Notes under the pieces: generated by a model | The model's database searches: none | Told to the model about the DNA's origin: nothing | What the model saw: only the letters and a program-made list of their open reading frames with translations | Origin: Pseudoxanthobacter soli DSM 19599 | GTDB taxonomy: Bacteria > Pseudomonadota > Alphaproteobacteria > Rhizobiales > Segnochrobactraceae | Reading direction: 5' to 3' | NCBI RefSeq assembly: GCF_900148505.1 | Contig: NZ_FRXO01000011.1 | Span: 1 to 64,000 of the forward strand | DNA length: 64,000 bases | Translations under genes and position numbers: made by a program | Part shown: positions 1 through 9,266 of the stretch, piece by piece | How positions within the stretch are numbered: position 1 is the stretch's first letter | How the letters are laid out: every line of letters starts with the position of its first letter

Positions 1-73
1 ATAGCTCGATCGGCTTGATCACTCTCATTAATCAATGCCCGTACCAGATCACTTCCGCTCACGTGCTTCGCCG

Positions 74-190
74 GCCTGGTGGCTATGGCGAGGGACCCCA
101 ACCCGATCCCATTCCGAACTCGGCCGTTAAAACCCTCTGCGCCAATGGTACTGCATCTTAAGATGCGGGAGAGTAGGGCGCCGCCAGGCC
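74..190 (+). rRNA. rrf: 5S ribosomal RNA
   Basis: The 5' end (GGCCTGGTGGC) pairs with the 3' end (GCCGCCAGGCC) with one G-U pair. The conserved internal block around CCGATCCCATTCCGAACTCG (positions 103-122) is typical of bacterial 5S rRNA. Bases 1-73 are probably the 23S-5S spacer or the extreme 23S 3' end, so the window opens inside an rRNA operon read on the plus strand. The exact ends are uncertain by a few bases. Confidence 0.95.
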
Positions 191-228
191 CGCTAAGCAC
201 GTCTTTCCTCTCCACAATCAAACAACAC

Positions 229-305
<77 letters not shown>

Positions 306-356
306 TATCAAAATATCCCACACATAGAAAAAGCCCAGGCACGCCAGCCAGCGCTT

Positions 357-596
357 CTACGCGTAGTCGTGATTGTCGCTACTGAGGCAAGAACAAAACA
401 AGTACGATATCGCGCGGCCGGGCGAGCCCACAATCACGTCAAACGCGAGAACACCAGCAAAAGCCAACAACAACAACAGACGGGCAGCCAAAACTCGCGG
501 CTGGGCCGTCGTCAGTGCGGTGATCTGAGGATCAGGCGTTTCCAACGCTTCAGAGGGGAAAGTCGAGCGCGCCGCACGCGGTTGCACGTCGGCCAT
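357..596 (-). CDS. Hypothetical small membrane protein (79 aa)
   Basis: An open frame encodes 79 residues with one hydrophobic stretch (about residues 35-56, rich in Leu, Ala and Val), which could be a single transmembrane helix. The N-terminal 34 residues are polar and low in complexity. It lies 42 bases downstream of the HicB-like gene on the same strand. I recognise no family and no strong ribosome binding site. It may be a chance frame in the decayed stretch after the rRNA operon. Confidence 0.3.
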   Translation of the reverse strand: MADVQPRAARSTFPSEALETPDPQITALTTAQPRVLAARLLLLLAFAGVLAFDVIVGSPGRAISYLFCSCLSSDNHDYA

Positions 597-638
597 CCCG
601 GGCCGACGCTCGGGGCGAGGCGCGTGAGCTGCGCCCGA

Positions 639-1073
639 TCAGAGTTCCTCGATACCGACGACGAGGCGCTTGCCGAGGGCTTCGGCTACGGCGGCGAGGC
701 GATCCAACTTGGTGGAATGCCGCGGATCGAGGATGCGCCGCACTTCGCCTTCGGCAAGGCCGAGGCGGGCGGCGAGTTCGGTCTTGCTGATATCCGCCGC
801 GCGCCACGCCGCTATGACGGCGAATTTCGCCGCGGCGAGCGGCGGCGGCGCGACGAGCCGCTCGCCCGGCAACGGCGCCGAGGGTACGGGGAAATCCGCG
901 CCATCGAACACATAGGTCGCGAGGGCGGCGCCGAGCCCATCAATCGCCTGGGCGATGGCTGCAGCCTCGCTATCGCCAGAGGTGATGAGGGGTGGCACGT
1001 CTCGGGCGCTGACTTCGATTTTTCCGGAAGGGCCGCGCGCGAATGCGACGGGATAAGCAAAAGCGGGCTGCAT
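639..1073 (-). CDS. HicB-like antitoxin
   Basis: 144 residues. The N-terminal half resembles the HicB partial RNase H-like fold (a short strand-rich start, then a region matching AAAIAQAIDGLGAALATYV). The C-terminal half has a helix-turn-helix (about residues 95-128, ISKTELAARLGLAEGEVRRI). In the family, HicB neutralises the mRNA interferase HicA and represses the operon through this DNA-binding part. I chose the ATG at 1073 because AGGAAGGA lies just upstream; the open frame continues to 1256 but without HicB-like sequence. No HicA-like frame is visible upstream on the same strand, so it looks like an orphan antitoxin or a remnant of a pair. Confidence 0.7.
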   Translation of the reverse strand: MQPAFAYPVAFARGPSGKIEVSARDVPPLITSGDSEAAAIAQAIDGLGAALATYVFDGADFPVPSAPLPGERLVAPPPLAAAKFAVIAAWRAADISKTELAARLGLAEGEVRRILDPRHSTKLDRLAAVAEALGKRLVVGIEEL

Positions 1074-1330
1074 TTTCTGTCCTTCCTGATGCGGCGGATG
1101 GTGAGCGAACGCCCCTTCCGGCTGGGGAAATAAGCCCGGGTTGCCTGAAGCACCCGCGCTACTCGTCCCTGTCAAGATCACCTTGGGGGCACCATCGCGC
1201 CGCGTTGAGGGGCGCCAAAGGTGATCCGGAACGACCAGTTCGATGTGCATGGACACGGCGAGGGGCGCAATCGCAAATCCAGGCTGGCCGACTATGTCGC
1301 CTGCGCAGCGACGACTCCGATATGGGAAAA
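1074..1330. other. Intergenic stretch without a recognisable gene
   Basis: I examined the minus strand in three frames for a HicA toxin (about 60 residues with the double-stranded RNA-binding-like fold). None is recognisable. The stretch probably holds the promoter of the HicB-like gene. Its short plus-strand frames overlap each other and match no family. Confidence 0.5.
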
Positions 1331-1362
1331 TGCCTCGGTGGATTGCTCCACCGGGGCGTTTT
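1331..1362 (-). terminator. Bidirectional hairpin terminator after the XRE gene
   Basis: A stem of CCTCGGTGGA and TCCACCGGGG around a TTGC loop, with an A-run before it and a T-run after it on the plus strand, so it can act in both directions. It begins 12 bases past the stop codon of the regulator at 1374-1580. Confidence 0.7.
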
Positions 1363-1373
1363 CGTCGGGCCGG

Positions 1374-1580
1374 TCAAGTGCCCCATGGCTCAAGGCGGTG
1401 CCACACTGCGGCGCAGGCGAGAGCCACCGCCTTGGGGATGACGACGGGGCGTTCATCCTCGCGGCGGCGGCCTCGCTCGTAATTCTCGATGGACTGCCGC
1501 GAGAGGCCGAGCGCTTCGGCGGCGGCGGTTTGGGATAACCCCAGCCGGGTGCGCCAATCCTTGAACTGTTCGGGCGTCAT
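1374..1580 (-). CDS. Small XRE (Cro/C1) family regulator
   Basis: 68 residues, nearly all of it one helix-turn-helix. The pattern LGLSQTAAAEALGLSRQSIE (about residues 13-32) is a Cro/C1-type DNA-binding unit, followed by a basic tail. The start at 1580 is preceded by AGAAGG at a suitable distance; the longer frame to 1778 has no conserved sequence. Such short regulators often accompany toxin-antitoxin or restriction genes, but no partner is visible here. A terminator follows closely, so it is probably a one-gene unit. Confidence 0.75.
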   Translation of the reverse strand: MTPEQFKDWRTRLGLSQTAAAEALGLSRQSIENYERGRRREDERPVVIPKAVALACAAVWHRLEPWGT

Positions 1581-2204
1581 GGTCGCCTTCTTCAGGAGGT
1601 GAGACGATCGCTGCCTTACGGTAGGGATAGGGCTTCTGCCCCATCCCCGTTTCTTCACTTGCTGATGGTCAGTGTCAGGCGCCAACCGAACAATCTGGCC
1701 ACCGGTGTGATCCGGAACAGTTTCAGACGTCTGACGTCCTTTCGGTGTTGCAGGTCGGCGGTGGCCAGACGAGGTCATTTCGCCCTACTCCGTAGGAAGT
1801 AGCAAGCGAAATGTTCCTTCCTGGGATGTCTCGCCGCGGCGAGAGGCGCGGTGGAGTCGCTGCCGGATGGAGTGCAGCGGGGGGCGGACTGGTCGAGAGG
1901 CAGGCCGTACTGACCACGCAGGGCCGCACGAGATGCTGACCGAGATCGAACGGCAGTTCGAGACCGGGTTTCGCGTGCGCGAAACGCCCAGCCCCGGATC
2001 AGGTCGCAACATGATATCACACCGGACCCGCTCGGAGGCGCCGGGCAGATGGACGGTAGGCCGTCCGTCTGCCCTGGAGCCCGCCTGCCGAGATCCGTGA
2101 CGGTGCGCGAAGCGTGGTCCAAGACCGAGCCCAGAATTCCGCCGCCAACCAGGGGCGCGGTCGACGAGGCTTGGACGCGCTCCCGGTAGATCGACAGCGA
2201 GCAT
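1581..2204. other. Gene-poor stretch
   Basis: No frame here matches a protein family I know. The overlapping frames on both strands are low in complexity and rich in arginine, serine and proline, as expected of chance frames in GC-rich DNA. It leads into the permease fragment, so it may be the remains of a decayed operon. Confidence 0.5.
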
Positions 2205-2553
2205 ATCGCGGCAAGTGGGCGCGCCGGCGCGATCGATCGGCTGCACAAGCTCATCACCGTCTCGGGCAGCGGCTTTGCCGATGCCACGCTCGCGCAGCAT
2301 CTTGCCGCGAGCCTGGGGCGCGTGTTCTGCGCGCTGGCTCTGGCGGTCGCGATCTCTGTTCCCGTCGGCTTCGCCATGGGATTGAGCCCGGTCGGCCGCG
2401 GACTGTTCGATCCCGTCATCGAGTTCCTGCGGCCGATCCCGCCGCTCGCCTATCTGCCTCTGGTCGTGATCTGGTTCGGCATCGGAGAACCGGCCAAGGT
2501 CGTGGTCATCACGATCGCGATGGTAGCGCCGATCGTGATCTCCACGCCGTCAA
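2205..2553 (+). pseudogene. Fragment of a taurine/sulfonate ABC permease (TauC/SsuC type)
   Basis: One frame reads AIDRLHKLITVSGSGFADAT, then an LAASLGRV stretch, GFAMGLSPVGRGLFDPVIEF and RPIPPLAYLPLVVIWFGIGE. This is a close match to the central third of TauC-type permeases. No start region or N-terminal helix precedes it. The match stops abruptly near 2553 after VAPIVIST, exactly where the opposite-strand gene ends, so the EAA loop and C-terminal helices are missing. It is therefore a relic truncated at both ends. SsuD and SfnB genes nearby suggest it once belonged to the same organosulfur locus. Confidence 0.85.
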
Positions 2554-2921
2554 TCGGGCCGCCCTCTGCGCCAGCTTGCGAGAACATCCCTCATCTCATC
2601 CTCAACGACGAGACGGGCCTCGTCCTTGGCGAGGCCGTGATAGTCGAGCAGGTCGTCGTAGTCGGTGAACTGGTGACGGGCGAAATTGCCCAGCACGATC
2701 CCGGTCGCCTGGGCCAGCCTCGCGTGAGGCGCCCAGGTCCGCCGCGACACAGCGTCGGCGACCGAGCGGCGGATCGCCGGCGGACAGTGCGGATAGTCGA
2801 GATCCAGAAAGGCCTGCACGGTTTCCCGGGCGAAATGGCGGCCGGGACCGTTGCCGCTTTCATGCAGGGCGCGCGGGTCCAGGTCACCGTCGTCAGCGCG
2901 GGTCCGTCGCCTGCGTGCCAT
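2550..2921 (-). CDS. DUF2293-like protein
   Basis: 123 residues. After a basic, disordered start comes a helical region (about residues 25-120) with CPPAIRRSVADAV, then HQFTDYDDLLDYHGLAKDEA and a C-terminal EDEMRDVLASW. From memory this resembles the DUF2293 family, whose function is unknown. The ATG at 2921 is preceded by a purine-rich GGCGGGAG site that is itself part of an octamer repeat tract. The gene ends exactly where the truncated permease begins on the other strand, which implies a rearrangement junction. The family call is tentative. Confidence 0.6.
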   Translation of the reverse strand: MARRRRTRADDGDLDPRALHESGNGPGRHFARETVQAFLDLDYPHCPPAIRRSVADAVSRRTWAPHARLAQATGIVLGNFARHQFTDYDDLLDYHGLAKDEARLVVEDEMRDVLASWRRGRPD

Positions 2922-2925
2922 CTCC

Positions 2926-2957
2926 CGCCTTCTCGCCTTCTCGCCTTCTCGCCTGCT
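2926..2957. repeat. Octamer tandem repeat (CGCCTTCT) x4
   Basis: Three exact copies and one copy with a single change (CGCCTGCT) lie end to end. Read on the minus strand they are AGAAGGCG units beginning five bases upstream of the start codon of the gene at 2550-2921, so they overlap its ribosome binding region. Confidence 0.9.
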
Positions 2958-3116
2958 CGTACGCCGGGATCCCGTTCCCGGCGGCGCACATCGCGGGAGG
3001 ATAGCGCAGAGCTGCCCCGCCATGCGCGCGCCGTCGACAGGGTTTGTCGCATCTCACTTGTCGATATGAAAAGAGGCACCGTCCACGCCGGTGCGAAGCC
3101 AGACCGTGAAAGCAGA

Positions 3117-3143
3117 CAGGCCGGCGTCGATGACGCCGGCCTG
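3117..3143 (-). terminator. Hairpin terminator of the organosulfur operon
   Basis: A perfect 12-base stem (CAGGCCGGCGTC and GACGCCGGCCTG) with a three-base loop, 26 bases past the ssuD stop codon. There is no T-run, so it may end transcription less efficiently or protect the 3' end. Confidence 0.7.
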
Positions 3144-3169
3144 CTGCCTTCAGCATCTTTCGGGAGCCA

Positions 3170-4381
3170 TCAGCCCGCCGAGACCGCCTTGCGGTGCGAG
3201 GGGGCGACGACGTTGGCGATGACTTCGCCGAAGGGGCCGGCATTGCGGGCGGGCCCGAGATCGTTCCCCGTCGTGCGCTTCAGAGGCAGCTTCGGGAAGA
3301 CCAGCTCGGCGAAGCGGTAGCATTCCTCCAGGTGCGGGTAGCCGGAGAGGATGAAGCGGTCGATGCCGAGCGCCATATAGTCCTTCATCCGCTCCGCGAC
3401 CTCGTCCGGATTGCCGACGAGCGCGGTGCCGGCGCCGCCGCGCACCAAGCCGACGCCGGCCCAGAGGTTCGGGCTCACCTCAAGCTTGTCGCGCCGGCCG
3501 CCGTGGAGTTCCGCCATGCGGCGCTGGCCGACGGAATCGAACCGCGAGAACGCCTTCTGCGCGGTCGCGATGGCTTCCTCGTCCACATGCGAGATCAGGT
3601 CCTCCGCGGCCTTCCACGCCTCGGCGGAGGTTTCGCGCACGATCACGTGCAGGCGGATGCCGAAGGAGAAGGTGCGCCCATGGGCCGCCGCGACCGCCTT
3701 GGCATTGGCGATCTTGCGTGCCACGGCCTCCGGCGGCTCGCCCCAGGTGAGATAGACGTCGATGTGCTCGGCCGCGGCCTTGTGGCCGGCCTCCGAGGAG
3801 CCGCCGAAATAGAGCGGCGGATAGGGCGACTGCACCGGCGGATAGAGCAGTTTGCCGCCCTCGATGGCGAGGTGCTTGCCCTTGAAGGTGACGTCGGCCT
3901 CTCCCGACAGCAGGCGCCGCCAGATGGTCAGGAACTCGCCCGTCGCCTCGTAGCGCTCGTCATGGTTCCAGAAGCAGCCGTCGCCTTTCAGCTCCAGCGG
4001 ATCGCCGCCGGCCACGACATTGATCAGCAGCCGGCCATTCGAAAGCCGGTCGAGGGTGGCGGCCATCCGCGCCGCGAATGCCGGCTCCGTCAGGCCCGGC
4101 CGCACGGCGACGAGGAAACGCAGGCGCTGGGTCAGCGGCACCATCGCCGAGGCGATCACCCAGGAGTCCTCGCACGACCTTCCGGTCGGCAGGAGCACGC
4201 CATAATAGCCGAGTTCGTCGGCCGCGCGCGCGACCTGGCTGAGATAACCGAGCGTGACGTGGCGCGCACCGATGTCGCTGCCGAGATAGCGGCCGTCGCC
4301 GTGGGTCGGCAGGAACCAGAGCACGTCCGTTTCGGTAGCGGGCGGCGGAAGATCGAGATCGCTTCGGAAGTCGGTGGTCAT
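3170..4381 (-). CDS. ssuD: FMNH2-dependent alkanesulfonate monooxygenase
   Basis: A 403-residue luciferase-like monooxygenase of the SsuD type. It uses reduced flavin and O2 to split alkanesulfonates into sulfite and an aldehyde, giving cytoplasmic sulfur for growth when sulfate is scarce. SsuD signatures are close to those of E. coli: [13 protein letters not shown] near the start, [56 protein letters not shown] and [20 protein letters not shown]. It is about 20 residues longer than the E. coli enzyme, mainly at the N-terminus. It is the last gene after two sfnB-like genes. No ssuE flavin reductase or intact transporter is in the window; a permease relic lies 600 bases away. Confidence 0.95.
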   Translation of the reverse strand: MTTDFRSDLDLPPPATETDVLWFLPTHGDGRYLGSDIGARHVTLGYLSQVARAADELGYYGVLLPTGRSCEDSWVIASAMVPLTQRLRFLVAVRPGLTEPAFAARMAATLDRLSNGRLLINVVAGGDPLELKGDGCFWNHDERYEATGEFLTIWRRLLSGEADVTFKGKHLAIEGGKLLYPPVQSPYPPLYFGGSSEAGHKAAAEHIDVYLTWGEPPEAVARKIANAKAVAAAHGRTFSFGIRLHVIVRETSAEAWKAAEDLISHVDEEAIATAQKAFSRFDSVGQRRMAELHGGRRDKLEVSPNLWAGVGLVRGGAGTALVGNPDEVAERMKDYMALGIDRFILSGYPHLEECYRFAELVFPKLPLKRTTGNDLGPARNAGPFGEVIANVVAPSHRKAVSAG

Positions 4382-4541
4382 GGTCGATGTGTTCCATTCG
4401 AGAGTGGTCGGCGGAGTGCGTTGCGCCGCCTCCTGCCGGGAAGCGCGACCGCCGACGCGGACGCCTCGAGCGCCCGCATCGGCGTGGCCGCGCCGGAACT
4501 GCCCCCGCGCCGGCCAATGACGGCGCGCGGAAAGAGCGGTC

Positions 4542-5834
4542 TCAGATCGCCCCGTGGCGGGGCGGGTTGACGTCGTTCAGCCAGTAATTGCCGACGACGC
4601 GATATTTCCAGCGCACGGGATCGTGCACGGTGTGGGTGCGGGCATTGCGCCAGTAGCGGTCGAGCCCATGCTCGGCGAGCGTCGAATGGGCGCCGCCGAG
4701 TTCGATCAGGCGGCTCGAGATATCGAGCGCGGCGTCGTTGGCGGCGATCTTGGCCTCGGCGACAGCAATCGAGGCGGCCGCCACCGTGCCGGGCGTGGGG
4801 TCGGACCGCGCTTCTTCGATGAAGCGGGCGGACCGCGCGATCAGCGCTTCCGCGGCATCGAGCGCGATCTTCGCGGCGCCGATCTCCGCGATGATGTGCG
4901 GGTCCTCGTAGCCGTGATCGAGCCCGCTTTCCTTCCATGGCCGGGTGTAGGCGCGCACGAACCGCACCGCTTCCTCGAACGCGCCGCGGGCGATGCCGAA
5001 ATCGATGGCGGCATGCATGATCTGGGCGAACGGACCCATCGAGGTCGGGCGCTCGAACACCGCCGCGATGGAGACGAGGGCGAACGGATCGACCTCGGCA
5101 TTCTCGAACACCGTGCTGCCGGAGCCGGTGGTGCGCTGGCCGAAGCCGGACCAGTCGTCGATCAGCGTCAGGCCGGGGGTGTCGCGCGGCAGCAGGGCGA
5201 TCGTGCTGCGCCCGTCGTCGGCATTGGCGACGACGGCGATCCAGTGGGCGAACAGGGCGCCGGTGGAATAGAACTTGCGGCCATCGACGCGATAGCGGTC
5301 TCCGACGCGGGTGATGCGGGTGGCGTGGTCCTGCGCCGTCCTGGTGCCGCGTTCGGACAGGGCGTTGCCGATGCGTTCGCCGGAGAGGATGCGGTCGTAG
5401 AAGAAGCGCTTCTGCGCCTCGGTGCCTTCCAGCCGCAGGGCCTCGAGGATGAAGAAGTGGTTCTGCGGGATCTGCCCGATGGAGCCGTCCGCCGCCGCGA
5501 GAATGGCGATGACCTCGGCGACCGTGCCGGCACTCGCCTCCACGCCGCCGTAGGCCTTCGGCACGGAGATGGCGAACAGGCCTGCGTCCGAGATCAGCTC
5601 CAGTTCCTCATAGGGAAGCTGGCGCTCGCGGTCGCGCAGCGCGGCGTCGCGGGCGATCGTCGCGGCGACCTCATGGGCGACGGCGATCGCCTCCGCCTCC
5701 GACGCGATCCGCCGGGCTGGACGGACCCGGGCAGGCGGGACGCGGAAGGATGCCGGTACGCCCTCGGGCTGGCCATCGGCTTCGAAGCCGACGGCGTTGT
5801 CGAGGGGGGGAGACTTGGCCAGGGAGAGAGGCAT
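4542..5834 (-). CDS. sfnB: SfnB-family sulfur acquisition oxidoreductase (second copy)
   Basis: 430 residues with the acyl-CoA dehydrogenase fold of the SfnB/DszC branch, flavin-dependent monooxygenases used on organosulfur compounds such as dimethyl sulfone. Family marks are [64 protein letters not shown] and the C-terminal [20 protein letters not shown]. The DPVRWKY ending is shared with the neighbour at 5905-7161. The two are clear paralogues, probably with different substrates. It lies between that gene (70 bases) and ssuD (160 bases), all on the minus strand, so co-transcription is likely. Confidence 0.88.
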   Translation of the reverse strand: MPLSLAKSPPLDNAVGFEADGQPEGVPASFRVPPARVRPARRIASEAEAIAVAHEVAATIARDAALRDRERQLPYEELELISDAGLFAISVPKAYGGVEASAGTVAEVIAILAAADGSIGQIPQNHFFILEALRLEGTEAQKRFFYDRILSGERIGNALSERGTRTAQDHATRITRVGDRYRVDGRKFYSTGALFAHWIAVVANADDGRSTIALLPRDTPGLTLIDDWSGFGQRTTGSGSTVFENAEVDPFALVSIAAVFERPTSMGPFAQIMHAAIDFGIARGAFEEAVRFVRAYTRPWKESGLDHGYEDPHIIAEIGAAKIALDAAEALIARSARFIEEARSDPTPGTVAAASIAVAEAKIAANDAALDISSRLIELGGAHSTLAEHGLDRYWRNARTHTVHDPVRWKYRVVGNYWLNDVNPPRHGAI

Positions 5835-5904
5835 CGTGCGAGTTCCGCTTGTGAAGTCGGGGAAGGAGGCGGCGCCCCGCGCCGCCGGGCCGTTCGGCCG
5901 CCGG

Positions 5905-7161
5905 TCAGTTCCAGGCGTGGCGCGGCGGCACCACGCCGTTCAGCACCCAGTTGCCGATGTGGAAATATTTCCAGCGCACCGGGTCGTGCAGCGTGTGCGT
6001 GCGGGCGTTGCGCCAGTGACGGTCGAGGTTGAACTGGCCGAGCGTGGACCGGGTGCCGGCGAGTTCGTGCAGCTTGTTGGAGGCGAGGATCGCGATGTCG
6101 GTGGTCAGCACCTTGGCTTCCGCGACACGGGTCGAAACCTCGGCGACCGCATCTTCGGTCGGGGCCTCGTAGATGGTGTCGATGGCCTCGCCGGCCCGTT
6201 TCAGCAGCGCCTCGGCGGCGTGCAGCCGGGTCTTGAGGTCGCCGATCTGGGCGATGGTGAACACGTCTTCCGACGCCTGCTCCTTGCCGGAATCGATCCA
6301 GGGCCGGGACCGCTCGCGCACGAAGCGGATGGTGTCGTCGATGGCGGCGCGGGCGATGCCGACGTCGACCGCCGCCTGGATGATCTGGGAGACGGCCCCG
6401 TTCGACGACGGTGACGTACCGCCGAGATAGGCGGGGATCACGCCCTCCGGCCCGACGCGCACGCCTTCGATCTCGACATTGCCGCTGGCGGTGGTTCGCT
6501 GGCCGAACCCGGACCAGGTGTCGATGATCTTCAGGCCCGGCGTATCGCGCGGCACGATGGCGAGCACCACGTTGCCGTCGGCGTCGACGGCGCCGATGTG
6601 GATGTAGTGCGCGAACAGTGCGCCGGTCGCGTAGAACTTGCGGCCGTTCACCGCGAAGTCGCCTTCGCCGGTCGGGCGCAACGTGGTCTCGAACGCCCCG
6701 ACATGGCGGCTGTTCGCTTCGGAGAAGGCGTTGCCGAGCCGGTAGCCCTGCAGCACGCGGCCGAACCAGAGCCGCTTCTGCGCCTCGGAGGCTGTGACGC
6801 GGATCGCGTCCAGCGCGGCGAGGTGGTTCTGGGGAATCTGGCCGATGGAAGGATCGGCCGCCGAGATGGTCGCGATGACCTCGGCAAGGGTCGCGAATGA
6901 GACCTGGGCGCCGCCATATGCCCGCGGCACCGTGATGCCCCAGAGCCCGCTGGCGGAGAAACGATCGAGTTCGGCGGCCGGAAGGCGGCGCTCGCGATCG
7001 CGCTCGGCCGCGCCCGCGGCGAATTCGGCGGCAAGCACGCGCGCCACGGCAATCGCCTCGGCATCCGTCGTGATGCAATGGGCGTCCGGCGAACGGTTGA
7101 AGGCCGGCGGTTCGTCGGTGAAAGGCGCGGCGATGACGGGAGCGCTCTGGGAGGTGCTCAT
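5905..7161 (-). CDS. sfnB: SfnB-family sulfur acquisition oxidoreductase (first copy)
   Basis: 418 residues from the ATG at 7161, which has GAAGG upstream; the longer frame to 7224 is not conserved. The acyl-CoA dehydrogenase fold shows [81 protein letters not shown] and the C-terminal [19 protein letters not shown]. Members are thought to oxygenate organosulfur compounds with reduced flavin, feeding sulfonates to SsuD. It is first in the three-gene operon, so the promoter should lie in 7162-7499, which it shares with the divergent D-lactate dehydrogenase gene. Confidence 0.88.
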   Translation of the reverse strand: MSTSQSAPVIAAPFTDEPPAFNRSPDAHCITTDAEAIAVARVLAAEFAAGAAERDRERRLPAAELDRFSASGLWGITVPRAYGGAQVSFATLAEVIATISAADPSIGQIPQNHLAALDAIRVTASEAQKRLWFGRVLQGYRLGNAFSEANSRHVGAFETTLRPTGEGDFAVNGRKFYATGALFAHYIHIGAVDADGNVVLAIVPRDTPGLKIIDTWSGFGQRTTASGNVEIEGVRVGPEGVIPAYLGGTSPSSNGAVSQIIQAAVDVGIARAAIDDTIRFVRERSRPWIDSGKEQASEDVFTIAQIGDLKTRLHAAEALLKRAGEAIDTIYEAPTEDAVAEVSTRVAEAKVLTTDIAILASNKLHELAGTRSTLGQFNLDRHWRNARTHTLHDPVRWKYFHIGNWVLNGVVPPRHAWN

Positions 7162-7499
7162 GGGTAGCCTTCGGAATGCCTGTGGCGGCGGGGATGCGCG
7201 GCCGGGTTCTGCCCTGCCCGGCATCGCCCGCTGGGGAGATCGCGATGGAGTCTGCCCGAATATCCAGTTCGTCGATAGAAATAATATTCTTAAATCCCGC
7301 CGACGGTGAGGCGCAGCTTCTTTCCGGCGAAGGCGGAAGCGCTGCCGCCGTCCGGCCGGTGAAGACGGCTTTGCCGGGTGCGGCCGCCGCGCGTAGAGTG
7401 CGGGACGAAGCGGGGTTGCGGGTGGTGCCGATGCGGAGCGAGGGCCGCCGGACAGCGCGTGCGCCGCGAACCCATCCCCCGTTCCGGAGCTGCCGTGCC
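7162..7499. promoter_or_regulatory. Divergent promoter region, sfnB operon and dld
   Basis: 338 bases between genes that point away from each other. Most is GC-rich, but 7266-7297 is a sharp AT-rich island containing AGAA-N6-TTCT (7277-7290), a possible operator or promoter core. I saw no sigma-54 type -24/-12 pair facing sfnB. No gene is evident. Confidence 0.45.
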
Positions 7500-9257
7500 A
7501 TGTCCGTTCCCGTCCCGCCGCACCGGCCGCAGGCTGTGCCCCAAGACAGTGAGGCGTTTCTGGCGCAGCTTCGGGCGACCGTCGGCGCCGCCCATGTGCT
7601 GACGCGGGACAGCGAGACCCGGCGCTATCGCTTCGGCTTCCGCTTCGGCAGCGGGCCGGTCGTGGCCGTCGTGAGGCCGGCGAGCCTCGTCGAACTGTGG
7701 CGGGTGGCGGAGGCGTGCGTCGCCTCCGGCCGGATCGTCATCATGCAGGCGGCGAATACCGGACTCACCGGCGGTTCCACGCCCGATGGCGACGACTATG
7801 ACCGCGAGGTGGTGCTGATCAACACGCTGCGCATGAAGCGCGTGCAGCTGATCAGTGGCGGCACGCAGGTGGTCTGCTTCCCTGGTGCCACCCTCGACCT
7901 TCTGGAAAAGACGCTCGCGCCGCTCGGGCGCGAACCGCATTCGGTGATCGGGTCGTCATGCCTCGGCGCCACCGTGTTCGGCGGCATCAGCAACAATTCC
8001 GGTGGGTCGCTGGTCAATCGCGGCCCGGCCTATACCGAACTCGCCCTGTTCGGGCAGGTCGGGGCGGACGGCGTGCTGCGCCTCGTCAATCATCTCGGCA
8101 TCGAACTCGGCGACGATCCGGTCGGGATGCTGTCCCGCCTCGATGCCGGCTCCTACGGAGAAGCCGACATCCAGCCCGGCGGCGTCGCCTCGGACCCGGA
8201 TTATGCGCGGCACGTCCGCGACATCGAGGCCGATACGCCCGCGCGCTTCAATGCCGATCCCCGCCGGCTTCACGAGGCTTCGGGCTCTGCCGGCCGGCTG
8301 GTGCTGTTCGCCGTGCGTCTCGATACCTTCCCGAAGGAGCCTGGGCAGCAGGTCTTCTATATCGGCACCAACCTGCCGTCCGATCTGACCGCGATCCGCC
8401 GGCACATCCTGTCCTCGTTCGAGACGCTGCCGATCTCCGGGGAATACATGCACCGGGAGGCGTTCGACATCGCGGAGGTCTACGGCAAGGACACGTTCCT
8501 CACGATCCGCATGCTCGGCACCCGCCACCTGCCGGCCTTCTTCACGGCGAAAAGCCGTTTCGATGCGCTGGCGGAAAGGATCGGCTTCCTGCCGCGGCAC
8601 CTCAGCGACCGGCTGCTTCAGGCGGCGAGCCGGCTGTTTCCGAACCACCTTCCGCCGCGCATGAAGGAATACCGCGACCGCTTCGAGCATCACCTGCTGC
8701 TCAAGGTCCCGGCCCGGGGTGTCGACGAGGCCCGGCAGTTCCTCGACGGCTTCTTCGAGGGGCGGGAAGGGGCCTATTTCGCCTGCACGGAGGATGAAGG
8801 CCAGAAGGCCTTCCTGCACCGCTTCGCCGCCGCCGGTGCGGCCGTGCGCTACAACGCCATCCACGAGAGCAAGGTCGGCGGCATCGTCGCGCTCGACATC
8901 GCGCTGCGCCGCAACGATCCGGACTGGTTCGAGACACTGCCGGACGCGCTTTCCGCGAAGCTCGAGAAGAAGCTCTATTACGGCCACTTTCTGTGCCACG
9001 TGCTTCACCAGGATTACATCGCAAGCAAGGGCGTGGATCCGGTTGCTGTGGAGCACGAGATGTGGGCGCTGCTCGACGCGCGCGGCGCCGAATATCCGGC
9101 CGAGCACAATGTCGGCCACCTCTACAAGGCCAAGGAAACCCTGACGTCGTTCTACCGGCGGCTCGATCCCTGCAACTGCCTCAATCCCGGCCTCGGCGGC
9201 ACGCCGAAATGCGTCGGGTGGGGAGAGAGCGACGCCGGGGAGGCCGCCGCGCAATAG
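7500..9257 (+). CDS. dld: D-lactate dehydrogenase (quinone-dependent)
   Basis: 585 residues. FAD-linked, membrane-associated D-lactate dehydrogenase that oxidises D-lactate to pyruvate and passes electrons to the quinone pool. The N-terminal FAD_binding_4 domain shows VVRPASLVELWRVAEAC, IMQAANTGLTGGSTP and VIGSSCLGATVFGGISNNSG (residues about 55-170). The C-terminal half is the Dld membrane-binding type, with REAFDIAEVYGKDTFL, KVPARGVDEARQFLDGFF and an ending EYPAEHNVGHLYKAKETL. Length matches E. coli Dld (571). The ATG at 7500 was chosen because the upstream extension of the frame is not conserved. It is divergent from the sulfur operon and convergent with the ABC exporter, and appears to stand alone. 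Confidence 0.93.
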   Translation: MSVPVPPHRPQAVPQDSEAFLAQLRATVGAAHVLTRDSETRRYRFGFRFGSGPVVAVVRPASLVELWRVAEACVASGRIVIMQAANTGLTGGSTPDGDDYDREVVLINTLRMKRVQLISGGTQVVCFPGATLDLLEKTLAPLGREPHSVIGSSCLGATVFGGISNNSGGSLVNRGPAYTELALFGQVGADGVLRLVNHLGIELGDDPVGMLSRLDAGSYGEADIQPGGVASDPDYARHVRDIEADTPARFNADPRRLHEASGSAGRLVLFAVRLDTFPKEPGQQVFYIGTNLPSDLTAIRRHILSSFETLPISGEYMHREAFDIAEVYGKDTFLTIRMLGTRHLPAFFTAKSRFDALAERIGFLPRHLSDRLLQAASRLFPNHLPPRMKEYRDRFEHHLLLKVPARGVDEARQFLDGFFEGREGAYFACTEDEGQKAFLHRFAAAGAAVRYNAIHESKVGGIVALDIALRRNDPDWFETLPDALSAKLEKKLYYGHFLCHVLHQDYIASKGVDPVAVEHEMWALLDARGAEYPAEHNVGHLYKAKETLTSFYRRLDPCNCLNPGLGGTPKCVGWGESDAGEAAAQ

Positions 9258-9266
9258 CGCGGTGGC

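Noticed and set aside
1074-1400. A hicA toxin gene next to the HicB-like gene
   Set aside because: Minus-strand frames in this stretch lack the HicA fold pattern. The best frame (ending near 1159) is short and unlike HicA.
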